A stretch of 64,000 bases of DNA from Corynebacterium sp. Marseille-P4321 (GCF_903645305.1 NZ_CAHJXO010000001.1:372001-436000), one strand, 5' to 3'; shown: positions 16,341 to 26,886, counted from the first letter of the stretch. The notes: generated by a model from the sequence alone, not told the origin. Translations and numbers: made by a program.

Positions 16341-17180
16341 ATGAACCGCATCCTCGCCGCCGCAGCAGCGGGCGCCATCGCGTTCGCCGCGATCCCCTCC
16401 GCTGCGGCCCAAGATCTGCCCGAGCGGACCACCGACGCGCGCGGTGAGACCTACTTCCTCAACGAGGAGCGCACGCACTACGTCCGCGACCTACAGGAGG
16501 CGGCCAAGCCTTACGCCCAGCTTGACGCCGGGCAAAAGGAGCGGGCGGTCGAGGTGGGCAATGCGGCAATCGCAGGGCTTATCGACGCCGGCGTAATCCG
16601 CGACCAACCCACCAACCAGCCTGAAGCGGCCCCCGCCCCCGCGCCTGCTCCGGCGGGCGCTCCCTCGGGAGCTCCGGCGGAAAAGCCGATCGGCCCTTCC
16701 GACGTGAACCCGGCAGACCCGGCCCCGGCGGCTGGTGGCAACGTGAAGTTCCCGCCGGTGCTCACCCTTGGCGACACGATCTACTTCCTCACCGCCGACG
16801 GCCGCACTTACATCACTGACATGGCACGCGTGGCCGAGATGCCCACGCCGGAGGAGGTCGCCGCCTCTGAGAAGCTCGTGCGCGAGAACGAGTCCGAGGT
16901 TGGCCGCCAAGCCCTCGAGGCCGCCCGCGCCGCCGGCGAAGCTCCCGCCGTCGCCGAGGTGGAGTACAACGCGGGCGAGGCCCCGGCCGCCGACGCTGCG
17001 GGTACCGCTAACGCCGTCACCGGCGCCGCCGAGGTTGCCGCCGCCACCGCAGCCGACGCGACCCGCGGCATCGCCGCAGAAACCGGCTCCAACACGCTCA
17101 TGCGCGTACTCGCGGGCCTGCTTATCGCCTCCGTGCTTGGCGCCGCCGCCTTCGCGTACGGCCGTCGCCAGCTGGTCTAA
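16341..17180 (+). CDS. Surface protein with RGIAAETGSN C-terminal signal (substrate candidate 3)
   Basis: A 279-residue exported protein with a signal peptide (residues 1 to about 24, ends AAQ). It contains two copies of a small module with the pattern GxTYF...YVxD: GETYFLNEERTHYVRDLQEA (about 35-54) and GDTIYFLTADGRTYITDMAR (about 144-163). The second matches the module in the neighbour at 15325. Ala/Pro/Glu-rich, probably extended sequence follows. The C-terminus is R242-GIAAETGSN, a hydrophobic run and GRRQLV. Unlike candidates 1 and 2 it lacks the internal NKDG hydrophobic segment. AGGAGAAACC precedes the ATG. Probable wall-attached protein; function unknown. Confidence 0.75.
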   Translation: MNRILAAAAAGAIAFAAIPSAAAQDLPERTTDARGETYFLNEERTHYVRDLQEAAKPYAQLDAGQKERAVEVGNAAIAGLIDAGVIRDQPTNQPEAAPAPAPAPAGAPSGAPAEKPIGPSDVNPADPAPAAGGNVKFPPVLTLGDTIYFLTADGRTYITDMARVAEMPTPEEVAASEKLVRENESEVGRQALEAARAAGEAPAVAEVEYNAGEAPAADAAGTANAVTGAAEVAAATAADATRGIAAETGSNTLMRVLAGLLIASVLGAAAFAYGRRQLV

Positions 17181-17207
17181 CATTTTCCGGCTGGTAATAT
17201 CTCGCGG

Positions 17208-19034
17208 GTGAATAACCGGAAACTGCTGGCAGCCGCCACTGCGGCTGCCGTGTTCAGCGGCGTTGTAGCCGCCCCCGCTGATGCTGCCGCGCGTATTGAT
17301 CCCCTCGGCAAGGAATGCAAGGCGGCCACCGCCGCGGCGAAGCTAGGCCAGCCCATCCCTGGCCTTTCGAACTTTGTGCTTAGCGACGCCGAAAACGCCA
17401 TCGACGGCAACACCCTCCGCATCAACAGCCCCGAGCGTTACAAGCCGTACATCCGCCAGGCCACCGACATGTGGTCGAAGGCCACCGGCGGGCTGATGCG
17501 CTTCGAATTCGTCGACCAGCCGGGCTACAAGGTGGTCACGGTGAGTGAGGCGTCGCTCGGCAGTGCCGTCGGCCGAGTGACCGGCAACGTACACAACATG
17601 CAGCTGCTCCTCGAGCCCGCGATGCTACGCAACGGCTACATCGACAGCCTGGTCATGACCATCGCCCACGAGCTCGGCCACGCCATGGGCCTTGCACATT
17701 CTTGCGACGGCGCCCTGATGAAGGACGGCACCAACCGCGGCAAGCTCGCCCACACGCCGCAGCCGCTCGACGTCCAGGTGCTCATCCAGCACAACAACCT
17801 CAAGCAGTACGCCGGCCGGCCGGTTCAGCCGGTTCAGCCGGTCCAGCCGGTCCCGCCGGTTCAGCCGGTTCAGCCGGTTCAGCCGGTTCAGCCGGTTCAG
17901 CCGGTCCAGCCGAGCGTCGATAAGCCCGCGCCTGCTCCTTCTCTTTCCGAATCCACCCCGACGATTTCCGTCCCACCGCAGGTGAACACCAACCCGCAGA
18001 CCGAGGACGAGGCTCGCGTGGCACTGCGTCTCGCCGAGCGCAACCTCGCTGCTGCCAAGGCCGCGCTTGCCGACGCCGAGCACGCCCTCGCGAACGCGAA
18101 GTTCTACAACCGTTCTCGCCTCGAGCGCGAAGCGGACAGCGCGGCCCAGCGTGTGGCGAACGCGGAGTCCGCAGTCCGCGCCGCCGAAGGGGTGCTCGCC
18201 GCCTTCGCCCCGGCGCCGGTGGAGCCCGCGCCGGTTGCGCCGACTGATGCGCCCACCGAGCCGCCGGTGGTGATCATCACCGTCACCGAGCAGCCCGAAC
18301 CGTCCTCCGAACCGTCCTCCGAAGCTCCGACCGAAACTCCGACCGAAGCGACCCCGGCAGCCCCCACGCCGACCAGCCTCGCGGAAGCGATCGCCGCAAA
18401 GGAGGCCGCCGAGCGCGCATACATCGAGGCCGACGAACGTGCCCGCGACGCCGACAACCTAGGCATCGACCGGGAAGCCGCAGACCGCGCCGCCGACGAC
18501 GCCTGGGTGGCGCTCCAAAACGCCGAAGCCAATCTCGCCGCGTACCGTGCCGCGCACCCAAATGAGACGCTGACCGCTGAGCCGGCCATCACGGAAGCGC
18601 CCGTTGCGGTAACTTCCGTTGCGGAATCGTTTACTACGGAAGCCGACGGGCCGTCGCCCGTAACCACGACGGTGGTCACGACGATCACCGAGACACCGAC
18701 GAAGAAGGCACCTCTGACCACGAGCGCTAAAGCGAGCACGACTCACGTCCCGGCACCGGTGACATCCTTGACTGCGCCGCGGCTCACCACTGCGAAGACG
18801 GTTGTTAGTTCCGCAACGTCCACTGTTTCCACAACGGCGGAAAAGACAACGGAGTCCGCGGAAGCTTCGACCGCCTCTTCGCAACCCGCGAAGCCTTCGG
18901 AGTCCGCAACGTCCACTGTTTCCGCAACGGCGGAAAAGGCGTCTGGAACATCGCCCGTTGTTATCGCGGTGTCGGTGATTGCCGCGTTGCTCGCGGTAAT
19001 TGGGTCGGGCTGGGCCGTCGCGAAGTTCGTCTAG
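17208..19034 (+). CDS. Secreted metzincin-type metalloprotease with PVQ repeats, coiled coil and C-terminal anchor
   Basis: A 608-residue exported protein. The signal peptide is residues 1 to about 27. The catalytic domain (about 30-205) has the zinc motif HELGHAMGLAH (His154, Glu155, His158, His164) followed by CDGALMKDG, a plausible Met-turn. PVQ tripeptide repeats (nt about 17815-17912) form a Pro-rich rod. Two Ala/Glu-rich coiled-coil segments (about 265-330 and 390-445), long Thr/Pro/Ser-rich stretches and a C-terminal membrane segment (about 580-605) without an LPXTG motif follow. TAATAT (17195-17200) is 7 nt before the GTG start, so a leaderless transcript is likely. Natural substrates are unknown; processing of neighbouring surface proteins is one possibility. 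Confidence 0.8.
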   Translation: MNNRKLLAAATAAAVFSGVVAAPADAAARIDPLGKECKAATAAAKLGQPIPGLSNFVLSDAENAIDGNTLRINSPERYKPYIRQATDMWSKATGGLMRFEFVDQPGYKVVTVSEASLGSAVGRVTGNVHNMQLLLEPAMLRNGYIDSLVMTIAHELGHAMGLAHSCDGALMKDGTNRGKLAHTPQPLDVQVLIQHNNLKQYAGRPVQPVQPVQPVPPVQPVQPVQPVQPVQPVQPSVDKPAPAPSLSESTPTISVPPQVNTNPQTEDEARVALRLAERNLAAAKAALADAEHALANAKFYNRSRLEREADSAAQRVANAESAVRAAEGVLAAFAPAPVEPAPVAPTDAPTEPPVVIITVTEQPEPSSEPSSEAPTETPTEATPAAPTPTSLAEAIAAKEAAERAYIEADERARDADNLGIDREAADRAADDAWVALQNAEANLAAYRAAHPNETLTAEPAITEAPVAVTSVAESFTTEADGPSPVTTTVVTTITETPTKKAPLTTSAKASTTHVPAPVTSLTAPRLTTAKTVVSSATSTVSTTAEKTTESAEASTASSQPAKPSESATSTVSATAEKASGTSPVVIAVSVIAALLAVIGSGWAVAKFV

Positions 19035-19158
19035 GCCGCATTGCGTAAAGTCCCCGCAGCACGGTGAAAATAATTTCGCCTTCGTTGCGCCAAGGTGCAT
19101 GCTATGAAAATGGGCATTGAGCTGGCGATTTAGCGCAATCCATGGTGGAAAATGCATA

Positions 19159-19200
19159 GAAAAACGGAAACACGAAAATAGTTGCGAGTTTCCGTTTTTC
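19159..19200. terminator. Bidirectional terminator between convergent genes
   Basis: A 13-bp perfect stem (GAAAAACGGAAAC with GTTTCCGTTTTTC, 16-nt loop) has an A-run on one side and a T-run on the other. It sits between the protease gene (+) and ppa (-). The rest of the 300-bp interval 19035-19335 shows nothing else except one copy of the dispersed 11-mer at 19316. Confidence 0.88.
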
Positions 19201-19335
19201 GAGTGTGTATCGGCCCGCGACAGTGGCCGCGCACAGATGTGAGCCGATGTGAGCCGGTACGAGCCACCCAGTGCGCCGCGGCTCGCTTACGGGCGGGCGG
19301 AGGGCACCGGGAGGACGTCGATAAGCGAAAAGCCC

Positions 19336-19869
19336 CTAATTGACGGTCTTTTCTTCCTTCTCGTCCTCGAGACCCTCTCGGGAGTTGTCGCCGACGCGCT
19401 CGTACTCATCCAGCGCAGCCTGCAGGATCTTCTCCGCCTCGGCGCGGTCGCCCCAACCCGAACCGGTGACCTCCTTGTTCGGCTCGAGATCCTTGTAGTG
19501 CACGAAGAAGTGCTCGATCTCGTCCTTCACAAAGTCGGAAACGTCCGAGATGTCCTTGTAGTTCTCGTAGCGCACGTCGTCGATGACGCAGAGCAGCTTG
19601 TCGTCACCGCCAGCCTCATCGGTCATTTTGAACACGCCGACCGGACGAGCAATCACGGTCACGCCAGGGAACACAGGCTCCGGGCAGATGACGAGGGCGT
19701 CGAGCGGATCGCCGTCGTCAGCAAGCGTGTTGTCGATGAAGCCGTAGTCAGCCGGGTAGGCCATCGGGGTGAACAGGTAACGGTCGAGGAAGATGCGACC
19801 AGTTTCGTGGTCTACCTCGTACTTGTTGCGGGAACCCTTCGGGATCTCGATGATGACCTCAATAGACAT
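19336..19869 (-). CDS. ppa: Inorganic pyrophosphatase
   Basis: A 177-residue soluble family I pyrophosphatase hydrolysing PPi to two phosphates and driving biosynthetic reactions forward. The signature [10 protein letters not shown] (residues 51-60) supplies the metal-binding aspartates. [10 protein letters not shown] near the N-terminus and [13 protein letters not shown] further on also match the family, and the length is typical of bacterial hexameric enzymes. GAAGGAG lies before the ATG at 19869. It is divergent from dacB, as in mycobacteria. The C-terminal tail [13 protein letters not shown] is acidic and probably unstructured. Confidence 0.97.
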   Translation of the reverse strand: MSIEVIIEIPKGSRNKYEVDHETGRIFLDRYLFTPMAYPADYGFIDNTLADDGDPLDALVICPEPVFPGVTVIARPVGVFKMTDEAGGDDKLLCVIDDVRYENYKDISDVSDFVKDEIEHFFVHYKDLEPNKEVTGSGWGDRAEAEKILQAALDEYERVGDNSREGLEDEKEEKTVN

Positions 19870-19932
19870 GGTGACTCCTTCTTTTCGGGGATAATCCGCC
19901 CGCCATCTTACGTGGACTAGGCTTATCGCCCG

Positions 19933-21192
19933 ATGAAGGTATGGACATGGGTCGCTGGCGCGCTCGCTCTCGCCGCCGTTAGCGGGGTGGCGGTGTTCGG
20001 CGTTGTGGCGCAGCAGGAGCTCTCGCGGATCGAACACGACCCGCCATTCGTGCTTGAAAGCGCCGGTTTCCCGCTTGAGCCCGCAGAGCCAATGCCCATC
20101 GACGGCTCCGCGCTCCACGCCACCCTCACCCAACTGGCCGAAAACCCCGGGCTCGGCGAGTTCCACGCGCGCGTCTCCGACGCCACCACCGGGGACGTCG
20201 TGTTCGACCGCCTGGCGGGGGAGGCCCTCCAGCCGGCGTCGGTGACGAAGGTGCTCACCGCGGCCGCCGCAATCCTTCAGCTCGGCGCCGAGGACACCGT
20301 GACGACCGAAGTGGTGCGCGGCGTGAACCCGGACCGCGTGGTGATCAAAGCGGCCGGCGACGTGTGGCTCGACGCGGAAGCCCTCGACGAGCTGGCGGCG
20401 CAAGTGGGGCAGGCGCAGGAAGTGTTCATCGACACCTCCGCGTGGGCCGGCATGCCGGAGATGATTAACGGCTGGGATCCCGTGGACATTGACGGCGGCT
20501 ACGTCGCGCCGCTTCAGCCGGCCATGCTGTCCGGCGGGCGCCTCGACGGCGCCACCAGCGGCGACGTGCCGCGCTCACACACCCCGGCGTTGGATGTGGC
20601 GCAGGCACTCGCGGACCGGGTCGGCGCGATTGTGGTGGGGGAGACCGACGCGCCCCCGGAAGCGGAGGTCGTTGCGTCCGTGGAGTCGCCGACGCTGGTG
20701 GAGCGACTCGACGTGATGATGAAGCAGTCCGACAACGTCTACGCCGAAGCCATCGGCCGCGAGGTCGCCCTTTCGCGGGGCACCCAGGACGCGCCCGCCG
20801 CGACGCTGACGATTCTCGGCGAGCACGGCTTCGACGCCGCCGGGGTGACGCTCGCCGACAACTCCGGCCTGTCCACGTTGAACCGCATTCCGCCGCAGCT
20901 TATCGACGCCATCCTTGCCAACGCCGCCGCCGAACCCACCCTGCGACCCCTGCTTTCCACCCTGCCGGTCGCCGCTGGCGAGGGCACGCTGGTGGACCGT
21001 TACGAAGACCTGCCCGGCCGCGGCTGGGTGCGCGCGAAGACCGGCACACTCGACGGTACGGCCGCGCTCGCTGGCACCGTGACCAGCGTAAACGGCAACG
21101 TGTACACGTTCGCGCTGATCTGCAACGACGCCGACGTGCTCGAGGCGCGCCGCGGCATGGACGAGTTCACCTCCGCCCTGCGGCAGTTCTAG
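19933..21192 (+). CDS. dacB: D-alanyl-D-alanine carboxypeptidase/endopeptidase (PBP4 type)
   Basis: A 419-residue exported penicillin-binding protein that trims or cleaves peptidoglycan cross-links. An N-terminal membrane segment or uncleaved signal (about 5-26) is followed by the S13-family active-site motifs: SVTK (Ser103, Lys106), SDN (Ser266) and KTGT (Lys369). TAGGCT at 19918-19923 lies 9 nt before the ATG, suggesting a very short leader. tilS follows 13 nt after the stop and is probably in the same transcript, matching the dacB-tilS-hpt order of related genomes. Confidence 0.93.
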   Translation: MKVWTWVAGALALAAVSGVAVFGVVAQQELSRIEHDPPFVLESAGFPLEPAEPMPIDGSALHATLTQLAENPGLGEFHARVSDATTGDVVFDRLAGEALQPASVTKVLTAAAAILQLGAEDTVTTEVVRGVNPDRVVIKAAGDVWLDAEALDELAAQVGQAQEVFIDTSAWAGMPEMINGWDPVDIDGGYVAPLQPAMLSGGRLDGATSGDVPRSHTPALDVAQALADRVGAIVVGETDAPPEAEVVASVESPTLVERLDVMMKQSDNVYAEAIGREVALSRGTQDAPAATLTILGEHGFDAAGVTLADNSGLSTLNRIPPQLIDAILANAAAEPTLRPLLSTLPVAAGEGTLVDRYEDLPGRGWVRAKTGTLDGTAALAGTVTSVNGNVYTFALICNDADVLEARRGMDEFTSALRQF

Positions 21193-21205
21193 GGCAGGGG
21201 TTGTG

Positions 21206-22165
21206 ATGGTTGTGATGGGCACGCCAACGGAACCGTTCTGGCCGCGCCGCTCCCCGCACTTCCTGAAGTGCCGCCGCGCGGTGCGTGCGGTATCCGCGGC
21301 ACGGGAGGCGCGGGCGGCGCATTCGTGCGCCGCTGGCCCGGTGGTGATTGGTGTCTCCGGCGGCGCGGACTCGTTGGCGCTCGCCGCGGCCGCTGCCGCC
21401 GAAGGGGTGGATGCGCGCGCCGTGGTGGTGGACCACCAACTCCAGGAAGGCTCGGCTGCGGTTGCCCAGCGCGCGGCTGACCAGGTCCGCAGTTTTGGTC
21501 TCGCGGCGGAGGTCGTCGCGGTGGAGGTGCCCGAAGGCAACGTGGAGGCCGCCGCCCGCGAAGCGCGGTACGCTGCGCTTTTCGCCGCGGCCGACCGGTA
21601 CCAGGGCGCCGACGTGTGGGTCGCCCACACCGCCGACGACCAGGCGGAGACGTTTCTGCTCGGCGCCCTGCGCGGCAATCCTGCGGGTATGGCCCCGCGC
21701 GCCGGGCGACTTGTGCGCCCGCTGCTCGGCGTGCGCCGCGCCGACACCGCCGGGGCCTGCGAGGAGCTCGCCATCGAGCCGTGGCACGACCCGATGAACT
21801 CGGATCCTGCGTTTCGGCGGGTGGCTGTGCGCACGCAGATCGTCCCGGCGCTCAGTGAGCTGCTCGGGGGCGACGCTGTGCCGGCCTTGGCTGCGGCCGC
21901 AGACCGCATTGCCGCTGATGAGGCGTTCATCGCCGCTCAGGCGCAGCTCGCGCCGACGACTGACTGCGCGGAACTTCTCCGAGACGAGGCGGTGGTGCGG
22001 AGCCGTCGATTAGCAAGCTGGCTCCACGACAACAACGTGCCAGTCCAGGGCGACCAGCTCGCCGCGATCGACGCCCTGGTGACGAACTGGCACGGCCAAG
22101 GGCCGGTCGACGTGGCCGGCGGCCGGGTGGTCGTGCGCGAGGGAGGGCAGCTTCGGCTGCGGTGA
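21206..22165 (+). CDS. tilS: tRNA(Ile)-lysidine synthase
   Basis: A 319-residue enzyme that converts the wobble cytidine of the CAU-anticodon isoleucine tRNA to lysidine using ATP and lysine. The PP-loop SGGADS near residue 50 and [10 protein letters not shown] are clear. [18 protein letters not shown] and [24 protein letters not shown] also match TilS. The length fits the short actinobacterial form lacking the C-terminal domains of longer homologs. Several in-frame starts cluster at 21203-21215; ATG 21206 sits 5 nt after GGGCAGGGG and is preferred. Confidence 0.93.
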   Translation: MVVMGTPTEPFWPRRSPHFLKCRRAVRAVSAAREARAAHSCAAGPVVIGVSGGADSLALAAAAAAEGVDARAVVVDHQLQEGSAAVAQRAADQVRSFGLAAEVVAVEVPEGNVEAAAREARYAALFAAADRYQGADVWVAHTADDQAETFLLGALRGNPAGMAPRAGRLVRPLLGVRRADTAGACEELAIEPWHDPMNSDPAFRRVAVRTQIVPALSELLGGDAVPALAAAADRIAADEAFIAAQAQLAPTTDCAELLRDEAVVRSRRLASWLHDNNVPVQGDQLAAIDALVTNWHGQGPVDVAGGRVVVREGGQLRLR

Positions 22166-22363
22166 GACCGGCCGCGCCCGCTCCCTCCGCTCCTCCCGCC
22201 CGCTGTTTGAACGGCGAATTCGACGTCAACTTACGACTTCCGCGATTGGCCGCGGCCACCCAACCCAGCACCATGAATGCGGTTCTGGGCCGCCCCCCGC
22301 CCTGCGGAATCGCGGCTGGCTGCCAACGCCTGCAGAGCCGATACCCCACGACCTCCCGATTGG

Positions 22364-22393
22364 TTGTCCCACTCAACCGAAAGGTGGCAAGAT
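22364..22393 (+). promoter_or_regulatory. Candidate promoter of hpt
   Basis: TTGTCC (22364-22369) and CAAGAT (22388-22393) are separated by 18 bp and lie 45 bp before the hpt ATG. The remainder of the 270-bp gap after tilS holds nothing I can name. Confidence 0.35.
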
Positions 22394-22437
22394 GGGGCAA
22401 GTTACGCGCAGGTGAACAAGACGAAGGAACCCACCCG

Positions 22438-23037
22438 ATGACCGAGCTGCACGACACCAAGGATTTCAACGTTCCGCCGAACCGCTACGGGGAGGACGTG
22501 GAGGCTATCCTGATCAGCGAAGATGCGCTGCAGGCACGCATCCAGGAGCTGGCCGATATGGTCTCGGAGAAGTACAAGGACACCGAGGAAGACCTCATTT
22601 TGGTGTGCGTGCTCAAGGGCGCGGTGCTGTTCCTCACGGATTTTGCCCGCAAGCTGTCCATTCCGGCGGAGATGGAGTTCATGGCGGTCTCTTCGTACGG
22701 GAACTCGACGACCAGCTCGGGCGTGGTGCGCATTCTGAAAGACCTGGATAAGGAGATTGCGGGCCGCGATGTGTTGGTGGTGGAGGACATCATTGATTCG
22801 GGTCTGACGCTGTCGTGGCTGTTGAGGAACCTTAAAGGTCGCGGCCCGAAGTCGCTTGAGGTGGTTACGCTGCTGCGTAAGCCGGAGGTGCAGACGGCGA
22901 AGATCGATCTGCTGGATATCGGTTTCGACATCCCGAATGAGTTCGTGATCGGTTACGGGTTGGACTACGCCGAGCGGTATCGTGACCTGCCGTACGTGGG
23001 CACGTTGCACCCGCGCGTGTATTCGGGCCAGAACTAG
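22438..23037 (+). CDS. hpt: Hypoxanthine phosphoribosyltransferase
   Basis: A 199-residue purine-salvage enzyme that joins hypoxanthine or guanine to PRPP, giving IMP or GMP. The PRPP loop [14 protein letters not shown] and the upstream [11 protein letters not shown] helix are textbook for the family. The late [30 protein letters not shown] segment holds the purine-binding aromatic and Asp residues. ATG 22438 follows GAAGGAAC. It directly precedes ftsH, a pairing conserved in Gram-positive bacteria (tilS-hpt-ftsH). Confidence 0.96.
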   Translation: MTELHDTKDFNVPPNRYGEDVEAILISEDALQARIQELADMVSEKYKDTEEDLILVCVLKGAVLFLTDFARKLSIPAEMEFMAVSSYGNSTTSSGVVRILKDLDKEIAGRDVLVVEDIIDSGLTLSWLLRNLKGRGPKSLEVVTLLRKPEVQTAKIDLLDIGFDIPNEFVIGYGLDYAERYRDLPYVGTLHPRVYSGQN

Positions 23038-23072
23038 CTTTCTAGAGTTCTTTCTAGAGTTCTTTCAAGGGT
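23037..23072 (+). repeat. Three 12-bp tandem repeats forming the ftsH leader
   Basis: The units GCTTTCTAGAGT, TCTTTCTAGAGT and TCTTTCAAGGGT abut the ftsH ATG by 2 nt. The last, diverged unit supplies the presumed ribosome site AAGGGT. A similar 12-bp array precedes carD. Confidence 0.7.
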
Positions 23073-23074
23073 TT

Positions 23075-25462
23075 ATGAGCAAAAACAATAATGTGTTGCG
23101 GTGGGGCTCGATTGCCGCCATCGCATTGATCGTCCTCTATTTGCTTACGCTGATTGGGGACGATTCTCGCGCGTACCAGCACGTGGACACGTCGGTTGCA
23201 ATGCAGCAGCTTAACGACGGTAACGCGGAAGAAGTGCAGATCGACGATCGGGAGCAACGCGTCCGTATTGATCTGCGCGAGCCGATCACTGTCGACGAGC
23301 GCGAGGGCGTGGAATCCATCTCCGCCCAGTACCCGGCCCGCACTTCGCCGGAAATCTTCAAGGCGGTGCGGGACTCGAACGCGGAGAGCTACGAGACGAA
23401 CGTGACGCAGGATTCGTTCCTGATGTCCATGTTGGGCTTCATGCTGCCGATGGTCCTCATCTTCGGCCTGTTGTTCTTCTTCATGTACCGCATGCAGGCG
23501 GGCGGCGGCATGTTCGGCATCGGCGGCTCGAAGGCGAAGCAGCTGACGAAGGACAATCCGACGAACACGTTCGCGGACGTCGCTGGTGCCGACGAGGCGG
23601 TGGATGAGCTGCACGAGGTGGTGGACTTCCTCACCGACCCGAGCGCGTATGAGAAACTCGGCGCGAAGATCCCGCGCGGTGTGCTGCTTTACGGCCCGCC
23701 GGGCACCGGTAAGACGTTGCTCGCCCGCGCGGTTGCGGGTGAGGCGGGTGTGCCGTTCTACACCATTTCCGGTTCGGACTTCGTGGAGATGTTCGTCGGT
23801 GTGGGTGCCTCGCGCGTGCGTGACCTGTTCAAGACGGCCCGCGAGAACGCGCCGTGCATCATCTTCGTCGACGAGATCGACGCGGTGGGTCGCCAGCGCG
23901 GCTCCGGCATGGGCGGCGGCCACGACGAGCGTGAGCAGACGCTGAACCAGCTGCTGGTGGAGATGGACGGCTTCGACGGCCGCGAGGGCGTAATCCTTAT
24001 CGCCGCGACGAACCGCCCGGACATCCTGGACCCGGCGCTGCTGCGCCCCGGCCGCTTCGATCGCCAGATTCCGGTGACGAATCCGGACCTCGCCGGCCGC
24101 GCGCAGATTCTGAAGGTGCACGCGAAGAACAAGCCGCTTGCCGACGACGTCTCGCTCGACGCCCTGGCGAAACGCACCGCCGGCATGAGTGGTGCGGACC
24201 TGGCGAACGTGCTGAACGAGGCGGCGCTGCTCACCGCGCGTATCGGCGGCAACGTCATCACCGCCGACGCGCTGGAGGAGGCGACCGACCGCGTGATCGG
24301 TGGCCCGCGCCGCTCCACGAAGGTGATCTCCGAGCAGGAGAAGAAGGTCACCGCCTACCATGAGGGCGGCCACACCTTGTCGGCTTGGGCACTGAAAGAC
24401 ATCGAGCGCGTGTACAAGGTGACCATCCTCGCCCGCGGGCGTACCGGCGGCTTCGCCATGACGGCGGACGAGGACGACAAGGGCATGTACAACCGCGACG
24501 AGCTGTTCGCCCGCATGGTGTTCGCGATGGGCGGCCGCAGCGCGGAGGAACTCGTCTTCGGCGCGCCGACTACGGGTGCGTCCAACGATATCGAGCAGGC
24601 GACGAAGATCGCCCGCGCGATGGTCACCGAGTACGGCATGACCTCAGCGCTCGGCCCGGTGAAGTACGGCCAGGAGCAGGGCGATCCGTTCTCCGGCCGC
24701 GGCGGGGGCGGCGCGCTGGAGTATTCGCCGGCGGTTGCGGCGAAGATCGACGAGGAGATGCAATGGCTTCTCGACGAAGCGCACAAGGTCGCGTACTCCA
24801 ACCTTGAGAAGTACCGCGACGAGTTGGACGCGCTTGCCTCCAAGCTGCTGGAGAAGGAAACGCTGCGCCGCCCCGATTTGGAGGCACTGTTCGAAGGCAT
24901 CGAGCCGGTGCGCCCGGAGCTGCCGGCGCACGACGAGCGCTTCGGCCGCCAGGCGGGCCGGGAGCCGGTGAAGACGCCGGTGGAGATCGCGAAGGAGCGT
25001 GGCGAGGAGCCGCCGAAGCGGTTCTCCATCCTGGAGGCGTCGCAGGCGACGCGCGAGCGCCGCCGCAAGGAGCGCGAGGCGCAGCAACAAGGCACCGCGA
25101 AGGGCTCGTCGCGCTGGCAGCCACCGAAGGCGAACAAGCACCCGGAGTACGGCGGGCCGAAGCCGCCGCAGGGGTGGAGCTACCCGGGCCAGCAACAGGA
25201 CCCGAACCCGGGCCAGCAGCAGGGCCCAAGCCAGGAGCAGCAGGACCCGAACCCGGGCCAGCAGGCACACCCCGGCACCCAGAATTACCCGGCGCAGCCG
25301 GAGGAGCAGATCGGGTTCCGCCTGCCGGAGCACGAGCGCCCGGACCACGCCGCGCGCGGGCCGGAGCCGGAGACCACCCCGGCTAAGGAACCACCGATGC
25401 CGGACCCGGAGGGCGAGACCACGCAACTGCCGAAGCACAGGAAGGTGGAAGACGATGACTGA
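23075..25462 (+). CDS. ftsH: ATP-dependent membrane zinc protease FtsH
   Basis: A 795-residue hexameric AAA+ protease that degrades membrane and regulatory proteins. Two transmembrane helices (about 8-26 and 112-133) flank a periplasmic-side domain. Walker A GPPGTGKT, Walker [12 protein letters not shown] and the second region of homology ([19 protein letters not shown]) follow. The zinc site is HEGGH at His429. The last ~140 residues are Pro/Gln-rich and repetitive (PNPGQQQ-type units), a disordered tail usual in actinobacterial FtsH. ATG 23075 follows the tandem-repeat leader. The stop overlaps folE by 8 nt, so ftsH and the folate genes are translationally coupled. Confidence 0.97.
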   Translation: MSKNNNVLRWGSIAAIALIVLYLLTLIGDDSRAYQHVDTSVAMQQLNDGNAEEVQIDDREQRVRIDLREPITVDEREGVESISAQYPARTSPEIFKAVRDSNAESYETNVTQDSFLMSMLGFMLPMVLIFGLLFFFMYRMQAGGGMFGIGGSKAKQLTKDNPTNTFADVAGADEAVDELHEVVDFLTDPSAYEKLGAKIPRGVLLYGPPGTGKTLLARAVAGEAGVPFYTISGSDFVEMFVGVGASRVRDLFKTARENAPCIIFVDEIDAVGRQRGSGMGGGHDEREQTLNQLLVEMDGFDGREGVILIAATNRPDILDPALLRPGRFDRQIPVTNPDLAGRAQILKVHAKNKPLADDVSLDALAKRTAGMSGADLANVLNEAALLTARIGGNVITADALEEATDRVIGGPRRSTKVISEQEKKVTAYHEGGHTLSAWALKDIERVYKVTILARGRTGGFAMTADEDDKGMYNRDELFARMVFAMGGRSAEELVFGAPTTGASNDIEQATKIARAMVTEYGMTSALGPVKYGQEQGDPFSGRGGGGALEYSPAVAAKIDEEMQWLLDEAHKVAYSNLEKYRDELDALASKLLEKETLRRPDLEALFEGIEPVRPELPAHDERFGRQAGREPVKTPVEIAKERGEEPPKRFSILEASQATRERRRKEREAQQQGTAKGSSRWQPPKANKHPEYGGPKPPQGWSYPGQQQDPNPGQQQGPSQEQQDPNPGQQAHPGTQNYPAQPEEQIGFRLPEHERPDHAARGPEPETTPAKEPPMPDPEGETTQLPKHRKVEDDD

Positions 25463-26036
25463 AGCAGGTAACCACTTCGACCGCGAGCGCGCAGAGGCCG
25501 CGGTGCGTGAGCTGCTCATCGCGGTGGGCGAGGACCCGGACCGCGAGGGCCTGGTGGAAACGCCGGCGCGTGTGGCGCGCGCCTACGAGGAGGTCTTTGC
25601 GGGCCTGCACACGGACCCGACCGAGGTGCTGGACAAGTCGTTCGCGGAGAACCACCGCGAGCTGGTGTTGGTGCGCGATATCCCGATCTACTCCACGTGC
25701 GAACACCACTTGGTGCCGTTCTACGGCAAGGCGCACATCGGCTACATCCCGGGCCCGGACGGGAAGGTCACGGGGCTTTCCAAGTTGGCGCGCCTGGTGG
25801 ACATGTACGCGCGCCGGCCACAGGTGCAGGAGAGGTTGACGGGTCAGGTGGCGGACGCGATCGTCGAGAAGCTTGATGCTTCTGCCGTGATTGTGGTCAT
25901 TGAATGCGAGCACCTGTGCATGGCGATGCGCGGCATCCGTAAGCCGGGGGCCACCACCACAACCTCCGCGGTGCGCGGGGGCTTCCAGAACAACGCGGCC
26001 TCGCGCGCCGAAGTCTTGAGCCTGATCAGGGGGTAG
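25455..26036 (+). CDS. folE: GTP cyclohydrolase I
   Basis: A 193-residue enzyme making dihydroneopterin triphosphate from GTP, the first step of folate synthesis. Zinc ligands are seen in [10 protein letters not shown] and [11 protein letters not shown]. The [34 protein letters not shown] block and the [16 protein letters not shown] tail are also characteristic. ATG 25455 overlaps the ftsH stop by 8 nt. First gene of the folE-folP-folB-folK run. Confidence 0.97.
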   Translation: MTEAGNHFDRERAEAAVRELLIAVGEDPDREGLVETPARVARAYEEVFAGLHTDPTEVLDKSFAENHRELVLVRDIPIYSTCEHHLVPFYGKAHIGYIPGPDGKVTGLSKLARLVDMYARRPQVQERLTGQVADAIVEKLDASAVIVVIECEHLCMAMRGIRKPGATTTTSAVRGGFQNNAASRAEVLSLIRG

Positions 26037-26043
26037 GCGGGGC

Positions 26044-26886
26044 ATGACCACGGTCGCGGAGCTGACGGTGCCGGGGCGCACGACGGTGATGGGCATCGTC
26101 AACGTCACGGTGGATTCGTTTTCGGACGGCGGAAAGTACGTCGACACCGACAACGCGATCGCGCACGCGCGCGAATTGGTGCGCCAGGGCGCGGACATTA
26201 TCGACGTGGGCGCGGAATCCACCCGCCCCGGCGCCACCCGCGTGCCGGCAGAGCTGGAGGCGCAGCGCGTCCGCCCGGTGATCCGCGCCCTGCACGAGGA
26301 GGGCATCCGCACCTCCGTGGACACGATGCGCGCCGCCACCGCGCTCGCCGCGGCGGAGGAAGGCGTGGACCTGATCAACGACGTCTCCGGCGGGCTCGCG
26401 GACGAGAACATGTACAACGTCATGGCGGAAACGGGCCTGCCGGTGTGCCTCATGCATTGGCGCGCGGCCGCGTTCGGCGACGCCTCGGGCGCGGCGGACC
26501 ACGGGGGAGACGTGGTGGCGGATGTGCGGGCGGTGTTGGCGGAGCTCGTCGATAATGCGATGCGCGCGGGCGTGGCGAAAGAGCAGATCACGCTCGACCC
26601 GGGCTTAGGCTTCGCGAAGACCGCGGAGGACAACTGGGCGCTTCTCAACGCCCTGCCCGAGTTCGTCGCGGGCGAGTTCCCGGTGCTAGTGGGTGCGAGC
26701 CGCAAGCGCTTCCTCATGGCGGTGCGCGAGTCGCGCGGGATGGAGCACACGCCTATCGACGCCGACCCGGCCACCGCCGCCGTCACCGCGCTCGCCGCGC
26801 ACATGGGGGCGTGGTGCGTGCGCGTCCACGAGGTGGCTGTCTCGCGCGACGCCGTGGACGTGGCGGCGAGGTGGCGCAATGGCTGA
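26044..26886 (+). CDS. folP: Dihydropteroate synthase
   Basis: A 280-residue TIM-barrel enzyme condensing p-aminobenzoate with the pterin pyrophosphate; the sulfonamide target. Motifs: MGIVNVTVDSFSDGG (usual NVTPDSFSDGG, here Val for Pro), DVGAESTRPGA, LINDVSGG, LDPGLGFAKT and VGASRKRF. It starts 7 nt after folE and overlaps folB by 8 nt. The Val substitution in the first loop is worth noting when predicting drug binding, but the remaining pterin-binding residues look intact. Confidence 0.96.
   Translation: MTTVAELTVPGRTTVMGIVNVTVDSFSDGGKYVDTDNAIAHARELVRQGADIIDVGAESTRPGATRVPAELEAQRVRPVIRALHEEGIRTSVDTMRAATALAAAEEGVDLINDVSGGLADENMYNVMAETGLPVCLMHWRAAAFGDASGAADHGGDVVADVRAVLAELVDNAMRAGVAKEQITLDPGLGFAKTAEDNWALLNALPEFVAGEFPVLVGASRKRFLMAVRESRGMEHTPIDADPATAAVTALAAHMGAWCVRVHEVAVSRDAVDVAARWRNG

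Noticed and set aside
17815..17912. PVQ-coding 9-bp repeats as a mobile or regulatory repeat
   Set aside because: They are in frame and encode a Pro-rich rod of the protease; ordinary coding repeat.
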